DNA of 64,000 nt from Paenibacillus sp. 1001270B_150601_E10 (GTDB taxonomy: Bacteria > Bacillota > Bacilli > Paenibacillales > Paenibacillaceae): assembly GCF_015558675.1 (NCBI RefSeq), contig NZ_JADMOL010000001.1:90637-154636 (forward strand). Direction: 5' to 3'. The number at the start of each line of letters is the position of its first letter. Position 1 is the first letter of the stretch. Under the pieces are notes generated by a model, which saw only the letters and a list, made by a program, of their open reading frames with translations, had not been told where the DNA came from and made no database searches. The translations under genes were made by a program, and so were the position numbers. Positions 25,237 through 34,263 of the stretch are shown here, piece by piece.

Positions 25237-26919
25237 TTAATCAGTCGTCCGCTGCTTCCAACGATCGTTTCGTTTTCGAAGACGCGCCGTGATTCCTTCA
25301 TAGATGGCGCGAACGACAATGCTCGTAATCACAATTAGCATCGATAATGCAGCTGCTGGTGCCACATCTCCAGCATCATCCATATTGACAATCGCAACCG
25401 AAGCCAGCTTCAGGTCTGCCGCATACAAGAATACGACTGCTGAGATCGTAACCATGGAATTGATAAAGTAATACATGCCAATTTCTAAAATGGCACTTAG
25501 TGTCATCGGTACGGTGACCTTGTACATCGTTCGATAGAATGGAACGCCTAAAGAAGAAGACACATTCTCGAACTCAGAATCCAGCTTTTTAAGTGCCGAT
25601 GAAGCTGTTACATAAGAAACGGAGAAAAAGTGAACCATGTTCGCCAGTACTAGAATGCTGATGGTTCCATACATGACATGCAGCGGATTGCCCTTCATAT
25701 TGAAGAAAAAAATATAGGCGATCCCGATGACCAATCCAGGCAGTGCAAGTGGGATTATCGCTAACAATCGCGTTGCGTTGCGCATGATGGGCAGCACCTT
25801 CATCTTCTCAACCACATACGCCGTAACGAAGGTGAGTACCGTTCCTGCTATCGCCGTCCACAGCGAGACCCATATGCTGTTCCAATACGGATTCATTCCA
25901 GCACCTGCTGCTTTAGAAAAATCATAGTGCTTGAATGAAAGGGAAAGATCATAAGGCCACACCTTTACAAGTGACGCCCATGCCACTGTGCCTATCAATA
26001 AGATAATTAAGCTTGAAATGATGTAACATATACTGCCGATCACCCGGTCCCTGAGAGGATTTGGAGTGATGACATAAGGAACTGCTTTAGAAGAATAGGA
26101 TATTTTTTGTTTTGACGATACATAACGGTCAACCCACCATGCTGCAAGCGCAGGCACTAACAGCACCAGCCCCACTACTGCACCCATGGACATGTTTTGC
26201 TGCCCGATCACATATTTGTATAGATCTGTCGCTAGGACATTGTAATTGCCTCCTACAATCTTAGGTGCTCCGAAATCAGTGAAGGCAAGCGTGAATGCAA
26301 CAAAAAAGGCGCTTAGCAAGCCATACTTAACTGATGGCAATGTAATCGTACGAAACTGTCGATAACCACTTGCCCCCATCGTCTTAGCTGCTTCATAAAG
26401 TCGGTAATCTGCCATAGCAAAAGAAACGAGCAGAATCAAGTAAGCCTGAGGAAAGGTATACATCACTTCCGAAATAATAATGCCAACAGGGCCGTATAAC
26501 GGAATAGAAACCCCAGGTAACGTACCGAAAGCCCCGGTCGTGACGACACCTTGATTTCCAAACAAATAGGTTAGCGCTATACCATGCATCATGGATGGAG
26601 CAAATAAAGGGAGCAGCGCTGTATATTTCAGCCAGGCTTTTCCTTTTAGCGAAACGCGCGTTACCCCGTATGCATAAATAAAGGCAAGCACAACCGCGAT
26701 CATCGAGCTGATTACAGAAATATTCAAAGTTTGAATAATGGATTGTACCAGACTTGGTGATGACAAGTACTGTACAATCAAGCCAAAGCCTACAAATTGA
26801 TGCTCTTCATTGATAAAGACTTGTGTGAACAATGAGAATAGCGGGAATAGGACTGCAGTAGCTAGAAACAATGTCATGACGATTATCATTCCACGCTGTA
26901 TGTTCAGCTCATGCTTCAA
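25237..26919 (-). CDS. 2-aminoethylphosphonate ABC transporter permease (two fused modules)
   Basis: About 560 residues with two tandem binding-protein-dependent permease modules and around twelve hydrophobic helices. The EAA-type loops are YEAAKTMGASGYRQFRTITLP in the first half and SSSLGVPFYRTMYKVTVP in the second. Fused permeases of this kind go with AEP or iron(III)-type importers; position between phnT and phnX indicates 2-aminoethylphosphonate. The frame opens at ATG 26925, only two bases after AGGAGG; TTG 26919 with spacing eight is preferred here. Confidence 0.87.
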   Translation of the reverse strand: MKHELNIQRGMIIVMTLFLATAVLFPLFSLFTQVFINEEHQFVGFGLIVQYLSSPSLVQSIIQTLNISVISSMIAVVLAFIYAYGVTRVSLKGKAWLKYTALLPLFAPSMMHGIALTYLFGNQGVVTTGAFGTLPGVSIPLYGPVGIIISEVMYTFPQAYLILLVSFAMADYRLYEAAKTMGASGYRQFRTITLPSVKYGLLSAFFVAFTLAFTDFGAPKIVGGNYNVLATDLYKYVIGQQNMSMGAVVGLVLLVPALAAWWVDRYVSSKQKISYSSKAVPYVITPNPLRDRVIGSICYIISSLIILLIGTVAWASLVKVWPYDLSLSFKHYDFSKAAGAGMNPYWNSIWVSLWTAIAGTVLTFVTAYVVEKMKVLPIMRNATRLLAIIPLALPGLVIGIAYIFFFNMKGNPLHVMYGTISILVLANMVHFFSVSYVTASSALKKLDSEFENVSSSLGVPFYRTMYKVTVPMTLSAILEIGMYYFINSMVTISAVVFLYAADLKLASVAIVNMDDAGDVAPAAALSMLIVITSIVVRAIYEGITARLRKRNDRWKQRTTD

Positions 26920-26932
26920 TGTCATGACCTCC

Positions 26933-27970
26933 TTAGCTGTTTACTGCGGAGCGCAGCTGCTGGCCAAAAGTAATGATGCGTTCTGAAGGCAAGGTATACA
27001 TGATAGGATCGCTTCGTTTTAGCTCTAATTGATGAAGAATCTGTGGCGATACATCGATAAGAATTGTTTCATATTCTTGATTCATCGCACGGACCGTAAG
27101 ACGATAGAACGACCCTCGGAATTCGATATTTTCAATTTTTCCAGTTTCACCAAGACCACCCTTCCGTTCTCGGCTTAATTGAACGTGTTCAGGACGAATG
27201 GCATACACATTGTTCTCAGCACTTGATTCTGGACTCCACTTTGGAATGAAGTTCATGGTGCCGATGAAATGTGCTACAAATGGACTCTGCGGCTGTTCAT
27301 ATATGTCCTGCGGAGAACCGGCTTGCAGGATATGACCTTCATTCATCACCACAATCCGATCTGCCATCGTTAAGGCTTCATCCTGATCATGCGTAACCAT
27401 GATTGTTGTCATGCCAAGCTTGTCATGAAGCAGCCGAATCTCATAACGAAGCTTCTCTCGCACATTTGCATCTAAAGCGGATAGTGGCTCATCCAGAAGC
27501 AGAATCTTTGGAGACATGGCTAGTGCACGCGCGAGTGCGATGCGCTGCTGCTGTCCCCCAGAGCACTGTGCTGGATACTTGTCTGCAACATGACTCAGAT
27601 TGACGAGCTCAAGGACTTCCTTCACCTTCTCCTTGATGTCATGCTTATTCCACTTTTTATTTTCTAGCCCGTAAGCAATATTTTGTGCTGCTGTCATATT
27701 GGGAAAGAGCGCATAGGATTGAAACATCATCGCAAAATCTCTTTTCCCAGCCGCTACATGGGTAATGTCATTTCCCATCAGTTGAATGGATCCTTGGTTC
27801 ATGCTGTCAAGTCCTGCAATCAGTCTGAGCAAGGTGGATTTCCCGCATCCACTCGGGCCTAATAAGCATACAAATTCATTTTGATGCACATTCAGGCTGA
27901 TCCTGTCCAAGGCTAGAAAAGAGCCGTAGGATTTGCTTATCGCTTGTAATTCCAAGTAAGGTTGATTCAT
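26933..27970 (-). CDS. phnT: 2-aminoethylphosphonate ABC transporter ATP-binding protein
   Basis: About 345 residues. The ATPase domain has Walker A GPSGCGKSTLL, signature CSGGQQQR, Walker B ILLLDEPLSALD and THDQDEALTMADR, followed by a C-terminal TOBE-type regulatory domain (from about 240) as in polyamine, iron and phosphonate importers. ATG 27970 has GGAG eight bases upstream; GTG 27979 is a possible alternative. It is followed by the permease gene after a short gap and preceded by the binding-protein gene. Confidence 0.87.
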   Translation of the reverse strand: MNQPYLELQAISKSYGSFLALDRISLNVHQNEFVCLLGPSGCGKSTLLRLIAGLDSMNQGSIQLMGNDITHVAAGKRDFAMMFQSYALFPNMTAAQNIAYGLENKKWNKHDIKEKVKEVLELVNLSHVADKYPAQCSGGQQQRIALARALAMSPKILLLDEPLSALDANVREKLRYEIRLLHDKLGMTTIMVTHDQDEALTMADRIVVMNEGHILQAGSPQDIYEQPQSPFVAHFIGTMNFIPKWSPESSAENNVYAIRPEHVQLSRERKGGLGETGKIENIEFRGSFYRLTVRAMNQEYETILIDVSPQILHQLELKRSDPIMYTLPSERIITFGQQLRSAVNS

Positions 27971-28051
27971 GACGTGCACTCCATTCTCCTAAACTTTGCT
28001 GAAGCGTCGCAATCTCTGATGCGCTCAATCTCCATTAGATTGACTTAATCA

Positions 28052-29080
28052 TTAAGATTTCGGTTCACTCTTGCCGTCGTATTTCTCCTGCCACTGCTTC
28101 AATACCGCGTCGCGTTGAGCCGCCATTTGCTGCAGATCATTTGGAATAAGCTGAGACATCGGGTCCTTCTCATAGCCTTCTGGAATCGTACCTTCTGATT
28201 TCAATGAGATAATGGCGTAATTTTTGTTGTATTCCTTCATGGCTTCATCCGAAATGGCCCAATCCAAGAACAGCTTCGCTTCTTCTTTGATTTCAGTTTT
28301 TTTCATCAAGCCATTAGCCTCAACATCCCAGCCGGATCCTTCTTTAGGAAACACAACTTCTACTGGAGATCCGCCATTCTTTTCTTGAATTCCGCGATAG
28401 CCGAAGGAAATGCCAATCGGGAACTCACCGGCACCGGCCATTTTCGCTGGCTTAGAGCCAGAATGCGTATATTGCGCCATGTTCTCATGAAGCTTATCCA
28501 TATACGTCCAAGCTTCGTCTTGTCCATACAGCTGAATAAGCGCACTGACTGTCAAGAATCCTGTTCCCGATGAGGCTGGGTTCGGCATAACGATAAGACC
28601 TTTATACTCTGGCTTAATCAAATCCTCGTACGAGGTAGGAATCGGTAGGTTGCGTTTCTCAAGCTCTGGCTTATTCACAATAAAAGCCGTTTCCCATGCA
28701 TCAATACCTACCCATTTTGCTGGGCTGTTCGTATCTTTAAATTGATCCTGAATTCTCTCAATCCCCTTAGGATCATAGCCCTCTAACATTTGATTTTGAT
28801 CCAATACCAACAAGCTTGTTGCTGCCACGCCCCATACGACGTCTGCTACCGGGTTGTCCTTTTCCGCCAACAATTTTGCTGTAATCACACCTGTTGAGTC
28901 TCGCACCATGTTCAATTTAATATCTGGGTGCTTTTCTTTGAAGGAAGCGGTGTAGGTTTCAATGATGTCATCTTCTAATGCGGTATATACCGTAATCTCT
29001 TTTTGTCCCCCTGTGCTGCAAGCAGCTAGAAAACTTAAACTCATCATGATCGTTAATACTAGCGTTATCCACCTTTTCAT
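28052..29080 (-). CDS. phnS: 2-aminoethylphosphonate-binding lipoprotein of the ABC importer
   Basis: 342 residues. A lipoprotein signal peptide ends in the lipobox LAAC, so the mature protein is tethered outside the membrane. The body is a type 2 periplasmic-binding fold similar to iron(III)- and AEP-binding proteins ([39 protein letters not shown]). First gene of the phn operon; a leader of about 140 bases separates it from the terminator of the previous gene. No clear promoter or PhoB/PhoP-type repeat was identified by eye. Confidence 0.88.
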   Translation of the reverse strand: MKRWITLVLTIMMSLSFLAACSTGGQKEITVYTALEDDIIETYTASFKEKHPDIKLNMVRDSTGVITAKLLAEKDNPVADVVWGVAATSLLVLDQNQMLEGYDPKGIERIQDQFKDTNSPAKWVGIDAWETAFIVNKPELEKRNLPIPTSYEDLIKPEYKGLIVMPNPASSGTGFLTVSALIQLYGQDEAWTYMDKLHENMAQYTHSGSKPAKMAGAGEFPIGISFGYRGIQEKNGGSPVEVVFPKEGSGWDVEANGLMKKTEIKEEAKLFLDWAISDEAMKEYNKNYAIISLKSEGTIPEGYEKDPMSQLIPNDLQQMAAQRDAVLKQWQEKYDGKSEPKS

Positions 29081-29218
29081 GTTAGGTATCGCTCCTCTAC
29101 TGGATCAATTGTTGTGTGTGTGACATCTCTAAGAATAGACACTTAACGTAAATTTCAAATTAACGCCATGTAAAGGTATTGTATAGATTTGTAACAGCAT
29201 GGATCATTGTGTAAAAAG

Positions 29219-29252
29219 AAAGACCATTAGCGCAAATCCGCCAACGGTCTTT
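29219..29252 (-). terminator. Terminator of the FixH/YtkA-like lipoprotein gene
   Basis: AAAGACC (29219-29225) pairs with GGTCTTT (29246-29252), extended by an inner stem GTTGGCG/CGCTAAT with wobble pairs. On the minus strand it ends in CTTTTT. It lies 59 bases after the stop at 29311. Confidence 0.75.
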
Positions 29253-29310
29253 TTCAACATTCATAACTTGAAAGCTATAAGAACGAACATTTTCAGCTTA
29301 TGTCTGGTCC

Positions 29311-29730
29311 TTATTCTTTTACTTCAAATTCTTTTTTTGGCATGGAATGCATGCCTTCTGCCGATACGTGGGAGATAATCGTGTATTTCCCTGGCTTATC
29401 AAATGTATGCTTTAATACATACACTCCATCTCCTCCTGTTACGGCCTCTTCTTTTTGATGGGTCTCGTCACCTTCCATCCAGTATTCAAACTCTACTTTT
29501 TCCGCCTCTTTGACAGGCTGGTCCTTCAATGTTACCACCGCTTCAAAGGTGGCCTCTTCCTGGACTCGAATATCGGTTGGAACCTTTAACTCAACATTAA
29601 TCAATTCCACGGTCCCCTCTTGCATATTATGTTCGCCATGATTGCCTCCATCTTGCTGTGCATCCTTGCTGCCGCACCCCGTTAATAGGCTAGCAACCAA
29701 TATCATGACCACACCGACACGCTTCCACAT
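29311..29730 (-). CDS. FixH/YtkA-like domain lipoprotein
   Basis: About 139 residues. The signal peptide ends with lipobox LLTGC. A His/Asp/Gln-rich linker (GGNHGEHNMQ) is followed by an Ig-like beta-sandwich with VELKVPTDIRVQEEATFEAV and DGVYVLKHTFDKPGKYTII, the pattern of YtkA/FixH-type domains. The linker and the HSMP segment could bind metal, perhaps copper, but that is inference. The ATG at 29730 has GGAG nine bases upstream and is preferred to the TTG at 29736. Confidence 0.8.
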   Translation of the reverse strand: MWKRVGVVMILVASLLTGCGSKDAQQDGGNHGEHNMQEGTVELINVELKVPTDIRVQEEATFEAVVTLKDQPVKEAEKVEFEYWMEGDETHQKEEAVTGGDGVYVLKHTFDKPGKYTIISHVSAEGMHSMPKKEFEVKE

Positions 29731-29943
29731 ATTCAATCACTCCCCCCAACTATCACTTCATCATTTTTCCATTTCCATATATATACTATAGCTCATTACA
29801 AATGACTCGATGGAGCTATATCCCCACCTAACTCTTGAATATTTTGTGACAAGCATCACAGTGAATGGCATATCTCGATCATTTCAGTTCTAAAGGGACA
29901 ATTGTTAATGTGCTACTTATCCTATCATCGAGAATATAAAAAA

Positions 29944-29966
29944 GAGCCTACGTTATACGTAAGCTC
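29944..29966 (-). terminator. Strong terminator after the HAD hydrolase gene
   Basis: GAGCCTACGT (29944-29953) and ACGTAAGCTC (29957-29966) form a ten-base-pair stem with one G-U pair and a three-base loop. On the minus strand it is followed by TTTTTT. The gap 29731-30050 otherwise holds no gene; the promoter of the lipoprotein gene should be within it, but I cannot identify it with confidence. Confidence 0.82.
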
Positions 29967-30050
29967 TCTTTGTCATTGTAAGCGTTCATCAAAAGTAGAA
30001 TAGCTCTTCTAAGTGATGCAACTGTAAATAGCTTATTCGTTTGTAACCTG

Positions 30051-30860
30051 TTATACTGGCTGCTGTTGATTTATTGTTTCTATAACGTCAAACAATTCCA
30101 ACAAGCACGTAATTGTATATTCTGGCGTAATATCCTCACTTGGCTTCATCTCATGGCGATTAATCCATGCATTGTGCATTCCCATTTGAATTGCACCAAT
30201 AATATCCGTTGTCAGCTTATCTCCAACCATGATTGTCTCCTCAGGCTTTAAACCCAATAAATCCAACGCATGCTCAAAAAGGCTGCGATTAGGCTTGCCA
30301 TGGTCATGATTACCCGAGATCACAATATGATCGAAGTAGCTCGCGATGCCCGGAACACCATCCAGTTTCTCCTGCTGGAGAGAAGGTGAACCATTGGTCA
30401 GCAGCAATAGCGGATAACGCTCACGCAGTCGATCAAGCACTTCAAATGTCTCGTCATAGACATAGGGACGGTTGCGGCGTTCTGTCATGAACAGCTCTGC
30501 GCATGTCTCCCCTAGCTTAGGATCGTCAACTCCAAGTGAAAACAGTCCATTTGTCCATGCTGCAGCCCGATACTCTGGCGCAATCTTTTCCAATGTACGA
30601 AAAGCGGTATGTTCTCCGCCAGTAAAATGCGCCCAAAGCGCCTCAAAAGGGTTGATTCCGATGTTCTGAGTAAACGAATAGGTTTCATACGAAGCATATA
30701 AACTTCTTGCAGCCTCTCTAACTTTTAGCTCAAGCTGCTCTGCATCTATTCCTGACTGCTGCTCTGCATACTGACAAGTCGCTTCAAACGCTTCACGAAC
30801 ACTTCGTTCGTCCCACAATAGCGTATCATCCAAATCAAAACATACCGCTTTAATTGTCAT
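30051..30860 (-). CDS. HAD-family hydrolase (YjjG-like phosphatase)
   Basis: 269 residues. Motif I is FDLDDTLLWD, motif II LLLTNGSP, Lys in HGKPNRSLFEHAL, and the acidic motif MVGDKLTTDIIGA. The DLDDTL form and a helical C1 cap place it with YjjG/N-acylneuraminate-9-phosphatase-like enzymes that dephosphorylate nucleotides or sugars. It follows the 168-residue membrane protein gene on the same strand after 17 bases and ends at a strong terminator. Confidence 0.86.
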   Translation of the reverse strand: MTIKAVCFDLDDTLLWDERSVREAFEATCQYAEQQSGIDAEQLELKVREAARSLYASYETYSFTQNIGINPFEALWAHFTGGEHTAFRTLEKIAPEYRAAAWTNGLFSLGVDDPKLGETCAELFMTERRNRPYVYDETFEVLDRLRERYPLLLLTNGSPSLQQEKLDGVPGIASYFDHIVISGNHDHGKPNRSLFEHALDLLGLKPEETIMVGDKLTTDIIGAIQMGMHNAWINRHEMKPSEDITPEYTITCLLELFDVIETINQQQPV

Positions 30861-30877
30861 GGTTCCCCCACTCCCAC

Positions 30878-31384
30878 TCAGTTCGATTGTTCATACTCAA
30901 CTTTGTTTTGTTGAGCAAATTGAATGAGTCGTTCCGCCATTGCATCGGTGTCAAAGCGGTTAGTCAAGCGAACGAACACCCAATTCGATCCCTTCTTAGC
31001 TGGCTCGATCTGAACAGAGCCCTTTGTTAAATGAATCTTTTTGATGTCCTTTGCATACAGCACCTTAACTCGGTTCCATTTTGTCGTAACCAAATGATCT
31101 TTTGCGACCTTAAGATAGGGCCTTTTGAAAAAGATCATTAATGCAAGTAAAATATACAGCACAATGGTGATCCAATATAGGGTTGTGGATTGCTCTTGCG
31201 AAAACTGGAACATGAACCCATAGACGACAGTCAAAATAAGCAGCACGCTCGGCAATATGATATTGCGCCCTTTGAATTCATCTGGCTGTCCCGGCTTCTG
31301 AACAGTCCCACCACCACTTTTTTGGCGGTTCTTGTAAAGGTTTTCACTATTTTTGCGTACCTGACGTTCCCACGAACGCGACAT
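30878..31384 (-). CDS. Hypothetical membrane protein with two helices and a PH-like domain
   Basis: 168 residues. Positively charged N-terminus (MSRSWERQVRKNSENLYKNR), two adjacent helices (NIILPSVLLILTVVYGFMF and YWITIVLYILLALMIFF), then a C-terminal beta-rich domain (YLKVAKDHLVTTKWNRVKVL) resembling bacterial PH domains. The frame opens at 31414, but ATG 31384 has AGGAGG ten bases upstream. Function unknown; probably cotranscribed with the HAD hydrolase. Confidence 0.75.
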   Translation of the reverse strand: MSRSWERQVRKNSENLYKNRQKSGGGTVQKPGQPDEFKGRNIILPSVLLILTVVYGFMFQFSQEQSTTLYWITIVLYILLALMIFFKRPYLKVAKDHLVTTKWNRVKVLYAKDIKKIHLTKGSVQIEPAKKGSNWVFVRLTNRFDTDAMAERLIQFAQQNKVEYEQSN

Positions 31385-31511
31385 ATGTACTTGTCCTCCT
31401 ATTCCTATGCTCATATCGATCTAGATGCTTGTACAATACAGCTATGGCTGATCATACAGATGAACCTGACTGAATAGCTCAGCAGGCTCATGATTCTATA
31501 TAGACTACGTA

Positions 31512-31730
31512 TTAATGAAAGTTGCGAGGATCAGAGTTTGCTTCTTGTTCCCCGTCTTCATCTTCTACATAGCGAATATTATCCAGATGATGACGAACTT
31601 GAGCTCGGAATAGAACCAAGTATTGTTCGCGCAGTTTGGCTCTTTCTTGAACTTCAGCGTCTGTCAAACCAACCGTCTTTTGCTTCCGGGCTAATTCATT
31701 AATACGTGCGATTAGCTTCTCGTTATTCAT
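31512..31730 (-). CDS. DUF896/YnzC-like small protein
   Basis: 72 residues beginning [18 protein letters not shown], then [31 protein letters not shown], the characteristic DUF896 helical hairpin. In Bacillus subtilis the homologue YnzC is cotranscribed with yneA and yneB under LexA control. Here it also follows yneA on the same strand, though about 160 bases apart and without a yneB. ATG 31730 has GGAGG seven bases upstream. Role unknown. Confidence 0.9.
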   Translation of the reverse strand: MNNEKLIARINELARKQKTVGLTDAEVQERAKLREQYLVLFRAQVRHHLDNIRYVEDEDGEQEANSDPRNFH

Positions 31731-31892
31731 TCTCAATCCTCCATGTCTACCCTTGCATTAACCTTTACTTTGACATGGTGAAGAGACGTTGTCAAGTCTC
31801 TGCCCTGACAGTGAAATCAACCTTCCAAATCTAACATCATATCTACATGCTATAGGAAACCATTCATCCTTTTACAGAAAAATACATCCAGG

Positions 31893-32261
31893 TTATTTGG
31901 AGTCTTTATCATAAATAGGCACTTCAATAATTTCTCCTGACATCAAGTATCTACCCTGAATGCCATTATGGTTTGCAATCTCATTAACGAAATCACGAAT
32001 ATCCATGCCAGCAGGCAAATACTCCTTCGCAATTCCCCATAAGGTGTCACCATTCATAACAATCACTTCTTTATATAAGGAACGAGTATCATCCTTATCT
32101 TGTGTCCATGCTTGTACGATTGAACCGCAAGCAATGAATAAAGATAAAACGATTAGAGCTGTAACGATAAATCGACGCACTTTGCGAACGTCCACTTGAT
32201 ATGTATGATGAGTTCTCTGCTTATTGGCCTGTGAATAAATAGATTGGTAACTTGTATACAT
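31893..32261 (-). CDS. yneA: YneA-like SOS cell division suppressor (LysM protein)
   Basis: 122 residues: a cytoplasmic basic start, one transmembrane helix (FIVTALIVLSLFIACGSIVQA) and an extracellular LysM domain (VIVMNGDTLWGIAKEYLP through IIEVPIYD). In B. subtilis YneA halts division during DNA damage. Divergent from lexA with several LexA boxes between. Its promoter TTGACT-17-TAAATT (32302-32330) brackets an SOS box. ATG 32261 has GGAGG nine bases before. Confidence 0.92.
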   Translation of the reverse strand: MYTSYQSIYSQANKQRTHHTYQVDVRKVRRFIVTALIVLSLFIACGSIVQAWTQDKDDTRSLYKEVIVMNGDTLWGIAKEYLPAGMDIRDFVNEIANHNGIQGRYLMSGEIIEVPIYDKDSK

Positions 32262-32274
32262 CTTCCGACGCCTC

Positions 32275-32399
32275 CAAACGTTTGTTCTGTTTCATAGCGA
32301 TAATTTAACACGAACACTTGTTTGAGTCAATATGTTTTTAGAACAGTCGTTCGTATTTTTTCACGTTTTAGAACTTACGTTTGTGCGAACGGAGGTTCT
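32275..32399. promoter_or_regulatory. Cluster of five SOS (LexA) box-like operators
   Basis: Sites resembling the Bacillus consensus CGAAC-N4-GTTCG: CAAACGTTTGTTCT (32275-32288), CGAACACTTGTTTG (32311-32324), AGAACAGTCGTTCG (32340-32353), AGAACTTACGTTTG (32370-32383) and CGAACGGAGGTTCT (32386-32399). The second lies between the -35 and -10 of yneA; the fifth lies between the -35 and -10 of lexA. This supports LexA autoregulation and control of yneA. Confidence 0.82.
32302..32330 (-). promoter_or_regulatory. Promoter of yneA
   Basis: Minus-strand TTGACT (32325-32330) and TAAATT (32302-32307) with 17-base spacing. The spacer contains a LexA box, so bound LexA would block RNA polymerase. Confidence 0.72.
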
Positions 32400-32409
32400 G
32401 TGATATACT
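32381..32409 (+). promoter_or_regulatory. Promoter of lexA
   Basis: TTGTGC (32381-32386) and TATACT (32404-32409) with 17-base spacing. A LexA box occupies almost the whole spacer. The lexA start codon is about 34 bases downstream. Confidence 0.72.
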
Positions 32410-32442
32410 TTCTTAAAAGTGTACTCATTGGAGTTGATATCA

Positions 32443-33072
32443 TTGTCGAAACTATCAAGTCGTCAACAAGCGATTCTTGAATTTATACGCAACGAAGTTC
32501 GTCTCAAGGGCTATCCGCCTTCTGTACGTGAGATCGGCGAAGCTGTCGGGCTTGCTTCCAGCTCTACAGTTCACGGTCACTTGGATCGTCTTGAGAAAAA
32601 AGGCTACATTCGCCGTGACCCTACTAAGCCTAGAGCGATTGAGCTTCTAAGCCATGAGCAGTCCGAACGCATTAGTGAATACAATCATTCCTTTATACGT
32701 GTTCCTATCGTAGGTAAGGTAACAGCAGGGGAACCTATTACAGCTACGGAGAACATTGAAGATTACTTCTCCCTTCCATTCCACATGGTCGGCGATGAGG
32801 ATACGGTATTCATGCTGTCTGTACAAGGCGAAAGTATGATTGAAGCCGGCATACATAATGGTGACTATGTTATCGTTCGCCAGCAGCAAACAGCGAATAA
32901 CGGTGATATTGTTGTCGCTATGACCGAGGAGAACGAAGCTACGGTTAAGACATTTTATAAGGAGAAAGATCATATCCGTCTCCAGCCGGAGAATACGACG
33001 ATGGAGCCTATTCGTCTCCAGCACGTGACGATCTTGGGTAAAGTTATCGGATTGTTCCGTGATTTCCACTAA
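32443..33072 (+). CDS. lexA: LexA SOS repressor
   Basis: 209 residues. Winged-helix DNA-binding domain ([17 protein letters not shown]), then the autoproteolysis domain: cleavage site Ala95-Gly96 in VTAGEPI, nucleophile Ser131 in QGESMIE, and general base Lys169 in ATVKTFY. The frame opens at GTG 32419, but TTG 32443 gives the usual N-terminus ([11 protein letters not shown]) and has GGAG nine bases upstream. It represses itself and yneA through the boxes upstream. Confidence 0.96.
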   Translation: MSKLSSRQQAILEFIRNEVRLKGYPPSVREIGEAVGLASSSTVHGHLDRLEKKGYIRRDPTKPRAIELLSHEQSERISEYNHSFIRVPIVGKVTAGEPITATENIEDYFSLPFHMVGDEDTVFMLSVQGESMIEAGIHNGDYVIVRQQQTANNGDIVVAMTEENEATVKTFYKEKDHIRLQPENTTMEPIRLQHVTILGKVIGLFRDFH

Positions 33073-33119
33073 TTTTATATGTACGATGGGATCATTTTGT
33101 TAAATCCTTCATCATTCTG

Positions 33120-33152
33120 AAAGACATGTAGCCAATTGGTTAACATGTCTTT
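33120..33152 (+). terminator. Terminator of lexA
   Basis: AAAGACATGT (33120-33129) and ACATGTCTTT (33143-33152) form a ten-base-pair stem, followed by TTGTTTAT. It lies 48 bases after the lexA stop. Confidence 0.8.
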
Positions 33153-33279
33153 TTGTTTATCATGACCTCATCTATTATGATATGCGCCCACAATTATGAA
33201 TAGTCCGTCTGATAACAGCACAATCTATATTCAGGTTTTACTACGAAACCGTAATTTTACCATTTAGGAGGACACTCAA

Positions 33280-33615
33280 ATGCATTCTCATACACAGCAA
33301 ATTCGTCAAACGATTGAACAACTGATCCAACAAACAAACCAAGCAAGCGTGAAGTATCAGCAACTGCTGCAACAAGAGCTTCAAAATGCGCAGCAATTAG
33401 AAATGCTAGCACAACGCGAACGTCAAGCAGCTCAAGCCATTCAAACTGCACTACAGGGCCACCAAACAGTCATTTCCCAATTCCAGTCCATTTTGCAAGA
33501 GTGCAACCACTTGGAATCTGCCGGAAGATCATACGGCTATACAAATGTAGGTTATCATCCAAGCCTGTCTGCTCAAGTGCCTACACAATCGTATACTTCG
33601 TATAACAATCAATAA
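33280..33615 (+). CDS. Gln-rich coiled-coil protein of unknown function
   Basis: 111 residues. Residues 1-85 are almost entirely helical and Gln-rich (heptad-like QQIRQTIEQLIQQTNQ), followed by a Tyr/Ser/Gly-rich disordered tail (SYGYTNVGYHPSLS). No signal peptide or membrane segment. AGGAGG lies eight bases before the ATG and a terminator follows directly, so it is a single-gene unit. I do not recognise the family. A small sporulation or DNA-associated protein is possible but unsupported. Confidence 0.75.
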   Translation: MHSHTQQIRQTIEQLIQQTNQASVKYQQLLQQELQNAQQLEMLAQRERQAAQAIQTALQGHQTVISQFQSILQECNHLESAGRSYGYTNVGYHPSLSAQVPTQSYTSYNNQ

Positions 33616-33620
33616 TGATA

Positions 33621-33650
33621 AAAGCCGCTGCGAGTATTCACAGCGGCTTT
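33621..33650 (+). terminator. Terminator of the Gln-rich ORF
   Basis: AAAGCCGCTG (33621-33630) and CAGCGGCTTT (33641-33650) form a perfect ten-base-pair stem; T-rich sequence is limited (TTTATCC). It lies just after the stop codon at 33615. Confidence 0.78.
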
Positions 33651-33733
33651 TATCCATTATCTGTTCTCATTTCTAGCTATCTAGTCATGGACCAACATGA
33701 CACGATCTGTAACCATGAATTGCAGCAAAAAGT

Positions 33734-34048
33734 TTACATAAAGTGTGTAGGGCGATTTACATTCTCCTTCTGAGCCGCACTTACCATAAGCAGTATTCCA
33801 GAAATAATGTGCATGATCATCCCTACAAACGGTATCCAAGCAACCAATGAAGTAACAATACCGACTACCGAACCATACTTCGATTCATTGTTTCTGGCAG
33901 AAAGAATCAGTGTCACAATGTGCAAAATGAACATAACGCCGAGTGGTGTGTATCCTGTGGCCACTATAATTAAACCGCCAAGGACAGGTATTCCAAGAAA
34001 CAGCTCAAATGCACCTGTAATCCATTTCATAATTTTTGAATTAGTCAT
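33734..34048 (-). CDS. Small hypothetical membrane protein (three helices)
   Basis: 104 residues with three predicted helices (ITGAFELFLGIPVLGGLIIV, GVMFILHIVTLILSA, VVGIVTSLVAWIPFVGMIMH) and a short polar tail. GGGGAG lies six bases before ATG 34048. The topology resembles small Bacillales membrane proteins of unknown function. It marks the left side of the accessory region. The 210 bases upstream (34049-34258) are AT-rich and hold no other gene. Confidence 0.72.
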   Translation of the reverse strand: MTNSKIMKWITGAFELFLGIPVLGGLIIVATGYTPLGVMFILHIVTLILSARNNESKYGSVVGIVTSLVAWIPFVGMIMHIISGILLMVSAAQKENVNRPTHFM

Positions 34049-34243
34049 ACAGCACTCCCCTATCTAGGCATTTTATACCATACAACTATAACAAAAGCTG
34101 TATGTAAACACTAGCATATTTATATAACTTTACATTTTATTTTTGATTCATTGTTCAATTATTCATTTTTAGTGCGATGAAAGGTTATCCCAATCCACGA
34201 ACTTCGTAAATAATTCCATATATAGGGCATTCGCGAAACTTTT

Positions 34244-34263
34244 GAACTATCCTGCCTGTTAGC
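34244..34263 (-). repeat. Dispersed motif copy A
   Basis: GAACTATCCTGCCTGTTAGC on the plus strand. On the minus strand it overlaps the stop codon of the broken Nudix gene (TAA within CTAACAGG). About 35 bases to the left is a small palindrome ACGAACTTCGT. Confidence 0.6.
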
